Below are positions 9,644 through 21,366 of a stretch of DNA of 64,000 bases, piece by piece; position 1 is the first letter of the stretch, and each line of letters begins with the position of its first letter. A program made the translations under genes and the position numbers. Origin of the DNA: Stictocephala bisonia (Eukaryota; Arthropoda; Insecta; Hemiptera; Membracidae); assembly GCA_035578905.1 (NCBI GenBank), contig JAQJVL010000047.1:3732236-3796235 (forward strand), in the 5' to 3' direction. The notes under the pieces were generated by a model, which had not been told where the DNA came from, did not search any database, and saw only the letters and a list, made by a program, of their open reading frames with translations.

Positions 9644-12600
9644 CATTCGATATGTCTTTATCTGTAAATATCTGATCTGACCGTCACTCTCCCCTATGAA
9701 CTGATAATAGTAACATTAGCATTATTCTTAGACTTTACATAGCTCCAACAGTTATTAACATTCGATATGTCTTTATCTGTAAATATCTGATATGACCGTC
9801 ACTCTCCCCTATGAACTGATAATAGTAACATTAGCATTATTCTTAGACTTTACATAGCTCCAACAGTTATTAACATTCGATATGTCTTTATCTGTAAATA
9901 TCTGATCTGACCACCCTGTGAACTGATATTAGTAACATTAGCATCATTCTTAGACTTTACATAGCTCCAACAGTTATTAACATTCGATATGTCTTTATCT
10001 GTAAATATCTGATCTGACCGTCACTCTCCCCTGTGAACTGATATTAGTAACATTAGCATTATTCTTAGACTTTACATATCTCCAACAGTTATTAACATTC
10101 GATATGTCTTTATCTGTAAATATCTGATCTGACCGTTACTCTCCCCTGTGAACTGATATTAGTAACATTAGCATTATTCTTAGACTTTACATAGCTCCAA
10201 CAGTTATTAACATTCGATATGTCTTTATCTGTAAATATCTGATCTGACCACCCTGTGAACTGATATTAGTAACATTAGCATTATTCTTAGACTTTACATA
10301 TCTCCAACAGTTATTAACATTCGATATGTCTTTATCTGTAAATATCTGATCTGACCGTCACTCTCCCCTGTGAACTGATATTAGTAACATTAGCATTATT
10401 CTTAGACTTTACATAGCTCCAACAGTTATTAACATTCGATATGTCTTTATCTGTAAATATCTGATCTGACCGTCACTCTCCCCTGTGAACTGATAATAGT
10501 AACATTAGCATTATTCTTAGACTTTACATAGCTCCAACAGTTATTAACATTCGATATGTCTTTATCTGTAAATATCTTATCTGACCGTCACTCTCCCCTG
10601 TGAACTGATAATAGTAACATTAGCATTATTCTTAGACTTTACATAGCTCCAACAGTTATTAACATTCGATATGTCTTTATCTGTAAATATCTGATCTGAC
10701 CGTCACTCTCCCCTGTGAACTGATATTAGTAACATTAGCATTATTCTTAGACTTTACATAGCTCCAACAGTTATTAACATTCGATATGTCTTTATCTGTA
10801 AATATCTGATCTGACCGTCACTCTCCCCTGTGAACTGATAATAGTAACATTAGCATTATTTTTAGACTTTACATAGCTCCAACAGTTATTAACATTCGAT
10901 ATGTCTTTATCTGTAAATATCTGATCTGACAGTCCCTCTCCCCCGTGAACTGATATTAGTAACATTAGCATTATTCTTAGACTTTACATAGCTCCAACAG
11001 TTATTAACATTCGATATGTCTTTATCTGTAAATATCTGATCTGACCGTCACTCTCCCCTGTGAACTGATAATAGTAACATTAGCATTATTCTTAGACTTT
11101 ACATAGCTCCAACAGTTATTAACATTCGATATGTCTTTATCTGTAAATATCTGATCTGACCGTCACTCTCCCCTGTGAACTGATATTAGTAACATTAGCA
11201 TTATTCTTAGACTTTACATAGCTCCAACAGTTATTAACATTCGATATGTCTTTATCTGTAAATATCTGATATGACCGTCACTCTCCCCTGTGAACTGATA
11301 ATAGTAACATTAGCATTATTCTTAGACTTTACATAGCTCCAACAGTTATTAACATTCGATATGTCTTTATCTGTAAATATCTGATCTGACCGTCACTCTC
11401 CCCTGTGAACTGATAATAGTAACATTAGCATTATTCTTAGACTTTACATAGCTCCAACAGTTATTAACATTCGATATGTCTTTATCTGTAAATATCTGAT
11501 CTGACCGTCACTCTCCCCTGTGAACTGATATTAGTAACATTAGCATTATTCTTAGACTTTACATAGCTCCAACAGTTATTAACATTCGATATGTCTTTAT
11601 CTGTAAATATCTGATCTGACCGTCACTCTCCTCTGTGAACTGATAATAGTAACATTAGCATTATTCTTAGACTTTACATAGCTCCAACAGTTATTAACAT
11701 TCGATATGTCTTTATCTGTAAATATCTGATCTGACCGTCACTCTCCCCTGTGAACTGATATTAGTAACATTAGCATTATTCTTAGACTTTACATAGCTCC
11801 AACAGTTATTAACATTCGATATGTCTTTATCTGTAAATATCTCATCTGACCGTCACTCTCCTCTGTGAACTGATAATAGTAACATTAGCATTATTCTTAG
11901 ACTTTACATAGCTCCAACAGTTATTAACATTCGATATGTCTTTATCTGTAAATATCTGATCTGACCGTCACTCTCCCCTGTGAACTGATAATAGTAACAT
12001 TAGCATTATTCTTAGACTTTACATAGCTCCAACAGTTATTAACATTCGATATGTCTTTATCTGTAAATATCTGATCTGACAGTCACTCTCCCCTGTGAAC
12101 TGATAATAGTAACATTAGCATTATTCTTAGACTTTACATAGCTCCAACAGTTATTAACATTCGATATGTCTTTATCTGTAAATATCTGATCTGACCGTCA
12201 CTCTCCCCTGTGAACTGATATTAGTAACATTAGCATTATTCTTAGACTTTACATAGCTCCAACAGTTATTAACATTCGATATGTCTTTATCTGTAAATAT
12301 CTGATCTGACCGTCACTCTCCTCTGTGAACTGATAATAGTAACATTAGCATTATTCTTAGACTTTACATAGCTCCAACAGTTATTAACATTCGATATGTC
12401 TTTATCTGTAAATATATGATCTGACCGTCACTCTCCCCTGTGAACTGATATTAGTAACATTAGCATTATTCTTAGACTTTACATAGCTCCAACAGTTATT
12501 AACATTCGATATGTCTTTATCTGTAAATATCTGATCTGACCGTCACTCTCCCCTGTGAACTGATATTAGTAACATTAGCATTATTCTTAGACTTTACATA

Positions 12601-12954
12601 GCTCCAACAGTTATTAACATTCGATATGTCTTTATCTGTAAATATCTCATCTGACCGTCACTCTCCTCTGTGAACTGATAATAGTAACGTTAGCATTATT
12701 CTTAGACTTTACATAGCTCCAACAGTTATTAACATTCGATATGTCTTTATCTGTAAATATCTGATCTGACCACCCTGTGAACTGATATTAGTAACATTAG
12801 CATTATTCTTAGACTTTACATAGCTCCAACAGTTATTAACATTCGATATGTCTTTATCTGTAAATATCTGATCTGACCGTCACTCTCCCCTGTGAACTGA
12901 TATTAGTAACATTAGCATTATTCTTAGACTTTACATATCTCCAACAGTTATTAA
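9644..12954. repeat. Tandem array: 29 copies of a 115-bp LINE-derived unit
   Basis: Units begin CATTCGATATGTCTTTATCT. Starts occur every 115 bp, from 9644, 9759, 9874 and so on to 12840. Three units (9874, 10211, 12733) are 107 bp because of the same 8-bp deletion (ACCACCCTGTG in place of ACCGTCACTCTCCCCTGTG). Units are almost identical and alternate between two states, TGATAATAG and TGATATTAG. On the minus strand the unit reads NNCWSYVKSKNNANVTI, a piece of the endonuclease-RT linker of the LINE on both sides. The array therefore arose by tandem duplication inside that LINE. 115 is not a multiple of three, so expansion followed loss of coding function. Confidence 0.95.
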
Positions 12955-13140
12955 CGTTGGATTTAATATTACTTTCAATACGGAATGTATAATCCCTAGG
13001 TGTATTTCTAATATTTTTCTTGATTCACTTTCTTAACTGCCCGGTCAACTCATTGTGAAACTTAGAATATTCCTTTTCCTTTGAACATTTATTTTTAATT
13101 TGTATATATAATTTAATTTTGGAAGAAACCCAAATTGGAT
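12955..13140 (-). pseudogene. LINE endonuclease-RT linker, degenerate
   Basis: From 13140 downward on the minus strand: PIWVSSKIKLYIQIKNKCSK, then EYSKFHNELTGQLRK, a stop, then DYTFRIESNIKSNVNNCWSY running straight into the array unit. This is the usual WF-S-x-L...DY...I-x-SNPKSFWSYV linker of Jockey-like elements. Together with 9105-9643 it shows a single LINE copy split by the array. Confidence 0.85.
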
Positions 13141-13344
13141 ATATTCGCTATTGAATGTAACATTTTTCTGAAGCATACACTTGTTAAAAAAGAGAGAAAC
13201 TATTTATAAATACATTCCACACTTTCATCCACGTCAACTAATTCATACATTTCATCTCAGTCACAATCCTTCAACGTATAAAACAAAGCATAGAAATGAC
13301 AATCTTTAAAGGAATAGTATTTGCGTGTTATAAGATTCTCGGTG

Positions 13345-13700
13345 CCCCTACAGACTATACAACCATCGATCAGTCTATCGCACAGGCCACCGCACTGTCC
13401 ATCGAAATGTCCATCGTACAGGCCATCGCACAGGCTACCACACTGTCCATCGCACAGGCCACCGCACTGTCCATCGTACAGGCCATCGACCAGTCCATCG
13501 CACGATCGCAATCGCTCGGAGCCTACACACTATGCGATGGCCTGTGCGATGAACAGTGCGATGGCCTGTACGATGGCCTGTGCGATGGACAGCGCGATGG
13601 CCTGTACGATTGACAGTTCGATGGACAGTGCGATGGCCTGTACGATGGACAGTGCGGTGGCCTGTACGATGGACAGTGCGGTAGCCTTTTGTGATGAAGT
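13345..13700. mobile_element. Harbinger terminus with 12-bp subterminal repeats forming a hairpin
   Basis: Starts GCCCCTACAGACTATACAAC as at 1546, and a second similar start, GCCTACACACTATGCGATGG, lies at 13521. Between and after these are many 12-bp units: CCATCGCACAGG/CCATCGCACTGT on the left half (13363-13512), and the complements GATGGCCTGTGC/GATGGACAGTGC on the right half (13530-13690). The halves can fold into a hairpin of roughly 150 bp. Subterminal repeats of this kind commonly serve as transposase binding sites. Several overlapping open frames here are by-products of the 12-bp period, which keeps all frames open. Confidence 0.7.
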
Positions 13701-13792
13701 GTGACGGCCTGTACGACTTACCGTGCAAGTCAGCGTCCTTCACACAACATTTAAGTTCTGATTGATCAGTATTTAGTGTCATATTGAATATT

Positions 13793-14170
13793 ATGTCGTT
13801 GTCTAAGGAACAGTTACTTGTAGCTGGTCTAGGCATTATATATTGTGAAACAAATGAACATAAAATAAGAAGAAGATGTTCAGTGATGGGTTGGTCAGAA
13901 AAGAGAAGACAGTTATCACATTTCAATTTAATAAGCGAACTTAGACATGAGCCCGACGACTGGCGCAATTATATGATGATGAATGAGGCGTTGTATGTGC
14001 GGTTATTGGACCCGGTAGCACCTATCATAAGAAAAAATGATACGAAAATGAGGGCAGCAATTACTCCTCATGACAGCCTTAGTGCAACTCTGAGATTTGT
14101 AGCAACTGGTCGTACATTCGAGGACCTCCAACTTTACATTTGGAACCCCATTCTTGTATTTACAAAGTAG
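13793..14170 (+). pseudogene. Truncated PIF-Harbinger transposase (HARBI1-like), N-terminal part
   Basis: ATG at 13793; 125 residues. Motifs such as ELRHEPDDWRNYMMMNEALY, PIIRKNDTKMRAAITPHD and SLSATLRFVATGRTFEDLQ match the N-terminal region of Harbinger/HARBI1-family nucleases. Family members run to about 350-400 residues, with a DDE nuclease domain after this point. Here the frame ends 11 residues after FEDLQ, and no catalytic domain is seen downstream, so the gene is truncated. It lies 90 bp after the subterminal repeats, consistent with a 5' end of an autonomous element whose 3' part has been lost. Confidence 0.85.
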
Positions 14171-14833
14171 ACTTCTACGCCACCGATCGCTCATCTCTAT
14201 TACAGTAACCTCTTGATTTTATTTTCTACATTCTTGGTCCCTCTCTGTAACATTGGATAAATTCTATAACTAATTTTCTTACCAGATAAAAATGAAATCT
14301 ATATTTTTTTAAATTATTTGAGGTACAGGAAAAAAGTTGATATGAAATTTATGGTTGTAAATATGTTAAATAATTTTTACCAAATTAAACAGTTATATTA
14401 CTAGATTTTAAGTTTTTGGTTTTATTTACAAGCAAATTTAAGAATAAGCTATCCTTTCTTAAGATTAACATAAACCCCCTCTTATGGAATACTCAAGTAA
14501 CGCACTTTGAAGTCATTTTATTACCCGTGGATATAAAAATGTTGCCTGTTTTTTTCTTAGTGTAAACTTAAATAAAATAATGAAGTGGTTATATTTTTGG
14601 TCGAAGATACTTAGCTTAATTTTTTTTGCAGTATATTTAGTTATGAGTACACTATTACGTCTTATATTATAAAAATAGATCAAAACTAGTTAATTCCTAG
14701 CATAAGTTGTTATAAACACCAGCCAACATATCGAACAATAAATATTGCATCCTACAAATTAACTGTTAACGAGATTTCAGAATGACTTTTGAGGTTCTCA
14801 AAGTTAATATGGCTCAAAACAGTGCAACGCAGG
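14171..14833. other. AT-rich DNA, nothing recognised
   Basis: No coding potential, repeat or RNA structure seen. It may include the decayed remainder of the Harbinger element. Confidence 0.35.
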
Positions 14834-16056
14834 CATTGTCAATGACAGCCGGTAAAGTCTTGTGATTTGTTCTCTGTGCCACCTCCATCCACTCTTTGTA
14901 ATGGGCACGTCATCAGCAGACCTCCTACTATGGTATACACACGCATGCACACCTTACTCATACACCAGGAGGCAGTACTAGTCATTGTCACTGACAGCCG
15001 GTATAGTCTTGTGATTTATTCTCTGTGCCACCTCCATCCACTCATTGTAATGGGCACGTCATCAGCAGACCTCCTACTATGGTATACACACGCACGCACA
15101 CCTTTCTCATACACTAGGAGACAGTGCCAGTCATTGTCATTGACAGCCGGTATTGTCTTGTGATTTGTTCTCTGTGCCATCTCAATCCACTTTTGTAATG
15201 TCACGTCATTAGTAGATCTCTTACAAGAATACACACACGCACGCACACCTTACTAATACACCAGGAGGCAGTGCCAGTCATTGTCATTGACAGTTGGTAT
15301 TGTCTTGTGATTTGTTCTCTGTGCCACCTCAATCCACTCTTTGTAATGGGCACGTCACTAGTAGATCTCTTACTAGAATACACACACGCACGCACACTTT
15401 ACTCATACACCAGGAGACAGTGCCAGTCATTGTCATTGACAGCCGGTATTGTCTTATGATTTGTTCTCTGTGCCACCTCAATCCACTCTTTGCAATGGAC
15501 ACATCGCTAGTAGATATCTTACTAGAATCACATCACTTTTGTAATGTCACGTCATTAGTAGATCTCTTACAAGAATACACACACGCACGCACACCTTACT
15601 AATACACCAGGAGGCAGTGCCAGTCATTGTCATTGACAGTTGGTATTGTCTTGTGATTTGTTCTCTGTGCCACCTCAATCCACTCTTTGTAATGGGCACG
15701 TCACTAGTAGATCTCATACACACACGCACGCACACCTTTCTCATACACAAGGAGACAGTGCCAGTCATTGTCATTGACAGCCGGTATTGTCTTATGATTT
15801 GTTCTCTGTGCCACCTCAATCCACTCTTTGCAATGGACACATCACTAGTAGATATCTTACTAGAATGCACACACGCACGCACACCTTTCTCATACACAAG
15901 GAGACAGTGCCAGTCATTGTCATTGACAGCCGGTATTGTCTTGTGATTTGTTCTCTGTGCCACCTCAATCCACTCTTTGCAATGGACACATCACTAGTAG
16001 ATCTCTTACTAGAATACACACACGTACGCACACCTTACTCATACATCACTGTGATA
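14834..16056 (+). repeat. Tandem array, unit about 150 bp, eight or so copies
   Basis: Units carry GTGATTTGTTCTCTGTGCCA followed by CC[AT]CCATCCACTC or CTCAATCCACTC, an AATGGGCACGTCA block, and a CACACACGCACGCACACC stretch. Period is 149-150 bp in the first units, with some shortened copies around 15530 and 15715. All copies are in the same orientation. Long frames on both strands are repeat artefacts. The unit is a diverged relative, in reverse orientation, of the 101-bp unit at 17105-18715. Confidence 0.85.
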
Positions 16057-16059
16057 ACT

Positions 16060-16345
16060 TAGCAGCGTGGGTTTCATATTCCTACTCTACACAATATCAC
16101 ACCTTGCTCAGAAAAGAAAGGACGCATGTGTTTGTGATGAGCACGTCTCTGACTGACCTAGTGGTAGAGTGTAACACACATTACCACCCTACATATTCAC
16201 ACATATTACTCAAAGTCCATGAGGACACGTTTTTGTTTTGGGCACTTTACTAGAAAAAACAAGCGTGTGCTTATATGAGCACGTCTGTAACTGACCTATT
16301 GGTAGAATGGACCTCACATTCCTATCCTACATACTCACACACACA
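16060..16345 (+). repeat. Two to three diverged units related to the 17105-18715 array, opposite orientation
   Basis: TTTGTGATGAGCACGTCTCT, GACTGACCTAGTGGTAGA and CATTCCTATCCTACATACTC are complements of the motifs of the 101-bp array (TGCTCATTACAAACACGA, GTAGGATAGGAATGTGAAT). They follow directly on the 150-bp array. Confidence 0.65.
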
Positions 16346-17104
16346 TGAGTTTGACACAATTCAGAACTCCACACTCAATATAATAAAGAAATTTAGTTTC
16401 ATGTTGATTTTGGATTTTTATGTAGAGCCTATAAAGAATCTCCATTTACTAAACGCTCTGAAATGTAGATAGTTAAATAATACAAAGTTAAACATTCGTT
16501 ATGTTTTGAAGTATTAATTTGTCTATTTCATAAATCAATTGGCATTGTGTAGTTTTCGAATTTCTTGTGAAATTCAACGTCCGGTTGGTTCTTAAACCAT
16601 AAATTTATATTGTACGATCACAAGTTTAATGTAAATTTACATGATATTGTGTTTACATCGGGTACTCTAATATTGAAAAATAAATTTAGAGCAAATTCAT
16701 AATCTGATTTGTAAATCAGGAACACGCTTTACTTAATACGTATGGTGGGATAATACTACGTGTTGAAACTATTTATAACCGATCGTGTAGAATAGTTTCG
16801 TCAGAGTTGACTTAAACCTACGATGTTAATGTACATACATGTATCAATATTTATTTATACTGAAATACTAAGTAGAATTAATTCATTAGAATGGACAGGA
16901 TGCATCTGTAATGCTTGGATATAGTTCAGGAAACGAATCCAGACGCTAAAATTAGGTTTTGATTGAAATATATTATCTGTAATATTCGCCTTGTACTGTA
17001 CGCAATACACCTTCAAAATACGCAAATTACCAAAAGCAGCATCGAAATTAACACAATCATGATATTGAGTGTGGAGATTAGAAATGTATCAAGCACATGT
17101 GACC
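16346..17104. other. Single-copy AT-rich spacer between inverted arrays
   Basis: No repeats or coding sequence recognised. It forms the loop between the two oppositely oriented arrays. Confidence 0.4.
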
Positions 17105-18715
17105 GCGTGGTCTCTGTGTAAGGTGTTCGAATGCGAAGGGCAGGATTGTGAATCCCACTGTAAATATAGGTCTGCTAGTGACATGCTCATTACAAACACG
17201 AATCCTCCTGGTCTCTGAGTAAGGTTTGTGAATGTGTAGGAAAGGAATGTGAATACCACTGTAAATATAGGTCTGCCAGTGACATGCTCATTACAAACAC
17301 GAGTCCTCCTGGTCCCTGAGCAAGGTGTGTGAATGTGTAGGATAGGAATGTGAATACCACTGTAAATGTAGGTCTGCAAGTGACATGCTCATTACAAACA
17401 CGAGTCCTCCTGGTCTCTGAGCAAGGTGCGTGAATGTGTAGGATAGGAATGTGAATACCACTGTAAATATAGGTCTGCCAGTGACATGCCAATACAAATA
17501 CGAGTCCTCCTGGTCTCTGAGCAAGGTTTGTGAATGTGTAGGATAGGAATGTGAATACCACTGTAAATATAGGTCTGCCAGTGACATGCTCATTACAAAC
17601 ATGAGTCCTCCTGGCCTTTGAGCAAGGTGTGTGAATGTGTAGGATAGGAATTTGAATACCACTGTAAATATAGGTCTGCCAGTGACATGCTCATTACAAA
17701 CACGAATCCTCCTGGTCTCTGAGTAAGGTGTGTGAATGTGTAGGATAGGAATGTGAATACCACTGTAAATATAGGTCTGCCAGTGACATGCTCATTGCAA
17801 ACACGAATCCTCCTGGTCTCTGAGTAAGGTGTGTGAATATGTAGGATAGGAATGTGAATACCACTGTAAATATAGGTCTGCCAGTGACATGCTCATTACA
17901 AACATGAGTCCTCCTGGTCTCTGAGCAAGGTGTGTGAATGTGTAGGATAGGAATGTGAATACCACTGTAAATATAGGTCTGCCAGTGACATGCCAATACA
18001 AATACGAGTCATCCTGGTCTTTGAGCAAGATGTGTGAATGTGTAGGATAGGAATGTGAATACCACTGTAAATATAGGTCTGCCAGTGACATGCTCATTAC
18101 AAACACGAATCCTCCTGGTCTCTAAGTAAGGTGTGTGAATGTGTAGGATAGGAATGTGAATACCACTGTAAATATAGGTCTGCTAGTGACATGCTCATTA
18201 CAAACACGAGTCCTCCTGGTCCCTGAGCAAGGTGCGTGAATGTGTAGGATAGGAATATGAATACCACTGTAAATATAGGTCTGCCAGTGACATGCCAACA
18301 CAAATACGAGTCCTCCTGGTCTCTGAGCAAGGTTTGTGAATGTGTAGAATAGGAATGTGAATACCACTGTAAATATAGGTCTTCCAGTGACATGCTCATT
18401 ACAAACACGAATCCTCATGGTCTCTGAGTAAGGTGTGTGAATGTGTAGGATAGGAATGTGAATACCACTGTAAATAAAGTTCTGCCAGTGACATACCCAT
18501 TACAAACACGAGTCCTCCTGGTCTCTGAGCAAGGTGTGTGAATGTGTAGGATAGGAATGTGAATACCACTGTAAATATAGGTCTGCCGTGACATGTCCAT
18601 TACAAACACGAGTCCTCCTGGTCTCTGAGCAAGGTGTGTGAATGTGTATGATAGGAATGTGAATCCCACTGTACAAATAGCTCTACAGGTGACATTCACA
18701 GAGCATTTAATACAA
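17105..18715 (-). repeat. Tandem array, unit about 101 bp, about 16 copies
   Basis: Units read (plus strand) GGTCTCTGAGCAAGGTGTGT then GAATGTGTAGGATAGGAATG, TGAATACCACTGTAAATATA, GGTCTGCCAGTGACATGC, and TCATTACAAACACGAGTCCT. Unit length is 101-102 bp with a few 98-bp variants carrying CATGCCAATACAAATACG. Minus-strand open frames of about 100 residues occur here only because stops are absent from the repeated unit. A further diverged unit lies at 19140-19235. Confidence 0.88.
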
Positions 18716-20618
18716 ATAGAGTGGGCATAGACCTTCCCGTGGTGAAGCCGGTCGTCACCACCAAAATGGCACACCCCTCCACTTACTGTCACAGTGCGGA
18801 TCTTTGAGCTCGTATTCTGTCTAGGATATCAATTTATAGCTTACACAATTTTTAATATACAGGGTGTTTCAAAAAGAATAACTATTTTTAACTTATTAAA
18901 AATATTATTACAAGTAAACTGTTGGTTATAAAAAAAATATATTATTAGATTTCGCGTTATCAGTAATAAACACGTGCATATTTTCAAAATGTTATTTGGT
19001 CTCAAAATGGTTTAATTCTTGATGCAAACAAAGCGCTTACTTTAATTTTTGTGCCCCACACGGCGAGAAAATTAGAAGTTTTATCCACTATCAAGATGAC
19101 GGACGCGGCTTCAATTTATTCCTATGGTACAGGTTGTCAATGCCTACTCTACAGTATTACATATTCTGTGGTGATATTCCCAATACAAACATTTGTCCTC
19201 CCGGTCTCTGAGCAAGGTGTGTGAATTCCTAGGGTAGATGTGTGATCAATATGATATGTCCGACCACAACCGAAACGTTCACCATCATGTCGAGTGTAAT
19301 AGAACATTTTTTTATTATTTTTCTTAATATATAAATAAGATAGCATATAGCTTATAACACATTCTCGATCAATACATTTTTACAAGTACTTTACATGTCA
19401 TATTTCTGTTTGTTTTTCGTATACAGTAGTATATATAGAAAGTAATTATTTTCCGTTCTCGTGAAAACTTCAAATGAAGTAAAGTGCTCTTGTGGAGCCT
19501 GTGCGGATGTCATCAGAGGACAGCTGGTTGCAGCACGTGTTCCGAACAGATGTGCGCTCCTTGTTCCTTTACTCTTCTTGGAAAGAACAACTTATTTTTT
19601 AAATCTTTTTAAATGTCTTTTAAATAGGCCTTTGTAATCGCACCTCATCCATGGTTTTATCTATAAAAATACATTATAGTACATAATTAGGGCGTAGAAT
19701 GATTCATTAACTTTTATATCATATTGGTTTTTATTTTTAGGCAGCACAATAGTTTAGTGTCCTATGTTGTGTTACACATAACAGCAGATCACTACTATAG
19801 TTGCAAAATATAATAAGTTGGTTTGGTTGAAGGTGACATAATAGGAAGTACCACCTCTCGCAGTTGGCACCTCGCAGTCTCTACTCGTTGTAACTTTAGG
19901 CCTATCAACCATCCCAATTCAAAACTGTCCAATTTCCCATTAATTAAAATTTGCAATGAGATGGATAAATCCAATAAAGTAGATCATCAAAAATATAGGC
20001 GTGAGGTTTCACGTTCCAGTACTGTTTATTTCATAAAATTTCCTTATAAATATAATGTAAAGCAAGATATTTACAACCTGGAGTAATCTTTGTTGGATAC
20101 TCTTTTTCCTCAATATAACATTATTTACATAAAATATTATCTTGGCTTTACTAATTATGAAATTAGTTTCCATCATTTGAATCAATTGAAATAGATAGTT
20201 TTAATATTGTTAAGTTTTTATTGATTTGCTTTATCGCTTTCTTAATACATTAACATCCATCCCAATATATGATGAAAAATACAAATTACACATGAACATA
20301 ATAAGAAAGGTAACAAATTAGCCAAGATTGTCAATAACCTAAACCTTCAACAGACTAATCAGAAGATTTTTATTATCAATATTCCAAACATGTTTCCCAG
20401 TCACAAATAAAAGTTAGTTCAGCGCATCACAGTAATACAAAGTACCAGTAACACAGTTATGTAGTGCACTGAGCGTGGAAAACATTGATGACAAAATACG
20501 TTAGTGGAAATTGATGTTAGAAAACGAAAGAAAGAGAAAAAGTAATAAATGCCATCAATCAAGAAGACCAACACTATATAATGCAGTTAATCTACAACAA
20601 TTAATTTATCAGTGAAGT
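18716..20618. other. Mostly anonymous AT-rich DNA
   Basis: One diverged array unit at 19140-19235. ACAGGGTGTTTCAAAAAG at 18859-18877 resembles the end of some insect DNA transposons, but no partner end was found. An open frame at 19823-20086 has no recognisable motif. Nothing else seen. Confidence 0.35.
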
Positions 20619-21366
20619 GTTCAATTGGTGGCACTCGAGGTGCGACATGGACTACCTGTGTTAATCCCAGCGACCCAAAGGGCCATAAAACTGGCACTCG
20701 AGGTGCGACATGCCACCTCAGGTAGCCCGGCGAAGGGTTGCGGGGTTGTAGACGCGCTCTCTCTCTGTGTCCATAAATATACTGTATATATACATACATA
20801 CAAAATGGGACCTACGTTACTAGGATAATCACACCATTTCAATAACTAGTGTAATTAAATACAGACTTTCACACTTAAAAGGAATCAATATTTTTTGGAA
20901 ATACAATTATTTTTATTTCAATAAAAAGTAGTAGAACTATAATTTTTTCTGGACACTCCGATCTGCTTTACATAGCTAAATAGATTATTATTAGCTAACC
21001 TAACCTAACCTTTTTTTTAACAACCTAACAACCAAATTTTTAAACTATTTGACGCCGTTAAACATTTTTATTGTAATAAATTTCTTTGTTTAAGTTAAAC
21101 TATAAATTGTCATTGAGCGATGATTAATTACTGAATCATCGTTAATCATGTGTCTCATTGTATGGCTGTAGTTTTCAGATAATTTTATCACTGTAAATAT
21201 ATCAACTATTAGCCGCCAGACCAACACGGCCACACTGCTAGCCGAAGCGCCATGTCGCACCTCGAGTGTTAGTTTTTGGGTTCTCTTTCGCTGCATGTCG
21301 CACCTCGAGTGTCTAATTATGACCCTCAGGTAGTCCATGTCGCACCTCGTGTGCCCCCGTTCAATT
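20619..21366. mobile_element. Non-autonomous TIR transposon, 732 bp, with 8-bp target duplication
   Basis: The element runs 20627-21358 between copies of GTTCAATT (20619-20626 and 21359-21366). The inverted termini are 32 bp with two mismatches: left starts GGTGGCACTCGAGGTGCGAC and right (complement) starts GGGGGCACACGAGGTGCGAC, both continuing ATGGACTACCTG. The core CTCGAGGTGCGACATG recurs inside, at 20694 on the plus strand and at about 21250 and 21293 on the minus strand, so each end carries terminal and subterminal copies. No coding capacity. The 8-bp duplication fits hAT, P or Merlin groups; the termini do not let me choose. Confidence 0.85.

Noticed and set aside
9644..12954. CRISPR array
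   Set aside because: Regular repeats but no unique spacers, the unit is entirely repeated, and the genome is eukaryotic with LINE flanks.
13257..13968. Open frames rich in DGQCDGL or HRTVHRTGH repeats
   Set aside because: Generated by the 12-bp Harbinger subterminal repeats; all frames remain open because 12 is a multiple of three.
15016..16253. Overlapping open frames on both strands
   Set aside because: Products of the 150-bp tandem unit, which lacks stops in several frames.
17089..18792. Series of minus-strand open frames of about 100-125 residues
   Set aside because: They tile the 101-bp array in several frames and repeat the same peptide; no start, composition or motif supports translation.
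18859..18877. mariner-type terminus ACAGGGTGTTTCAAAAAG
   Set aside because: Only one end seen; no inverted partner and no transposase within several kb.
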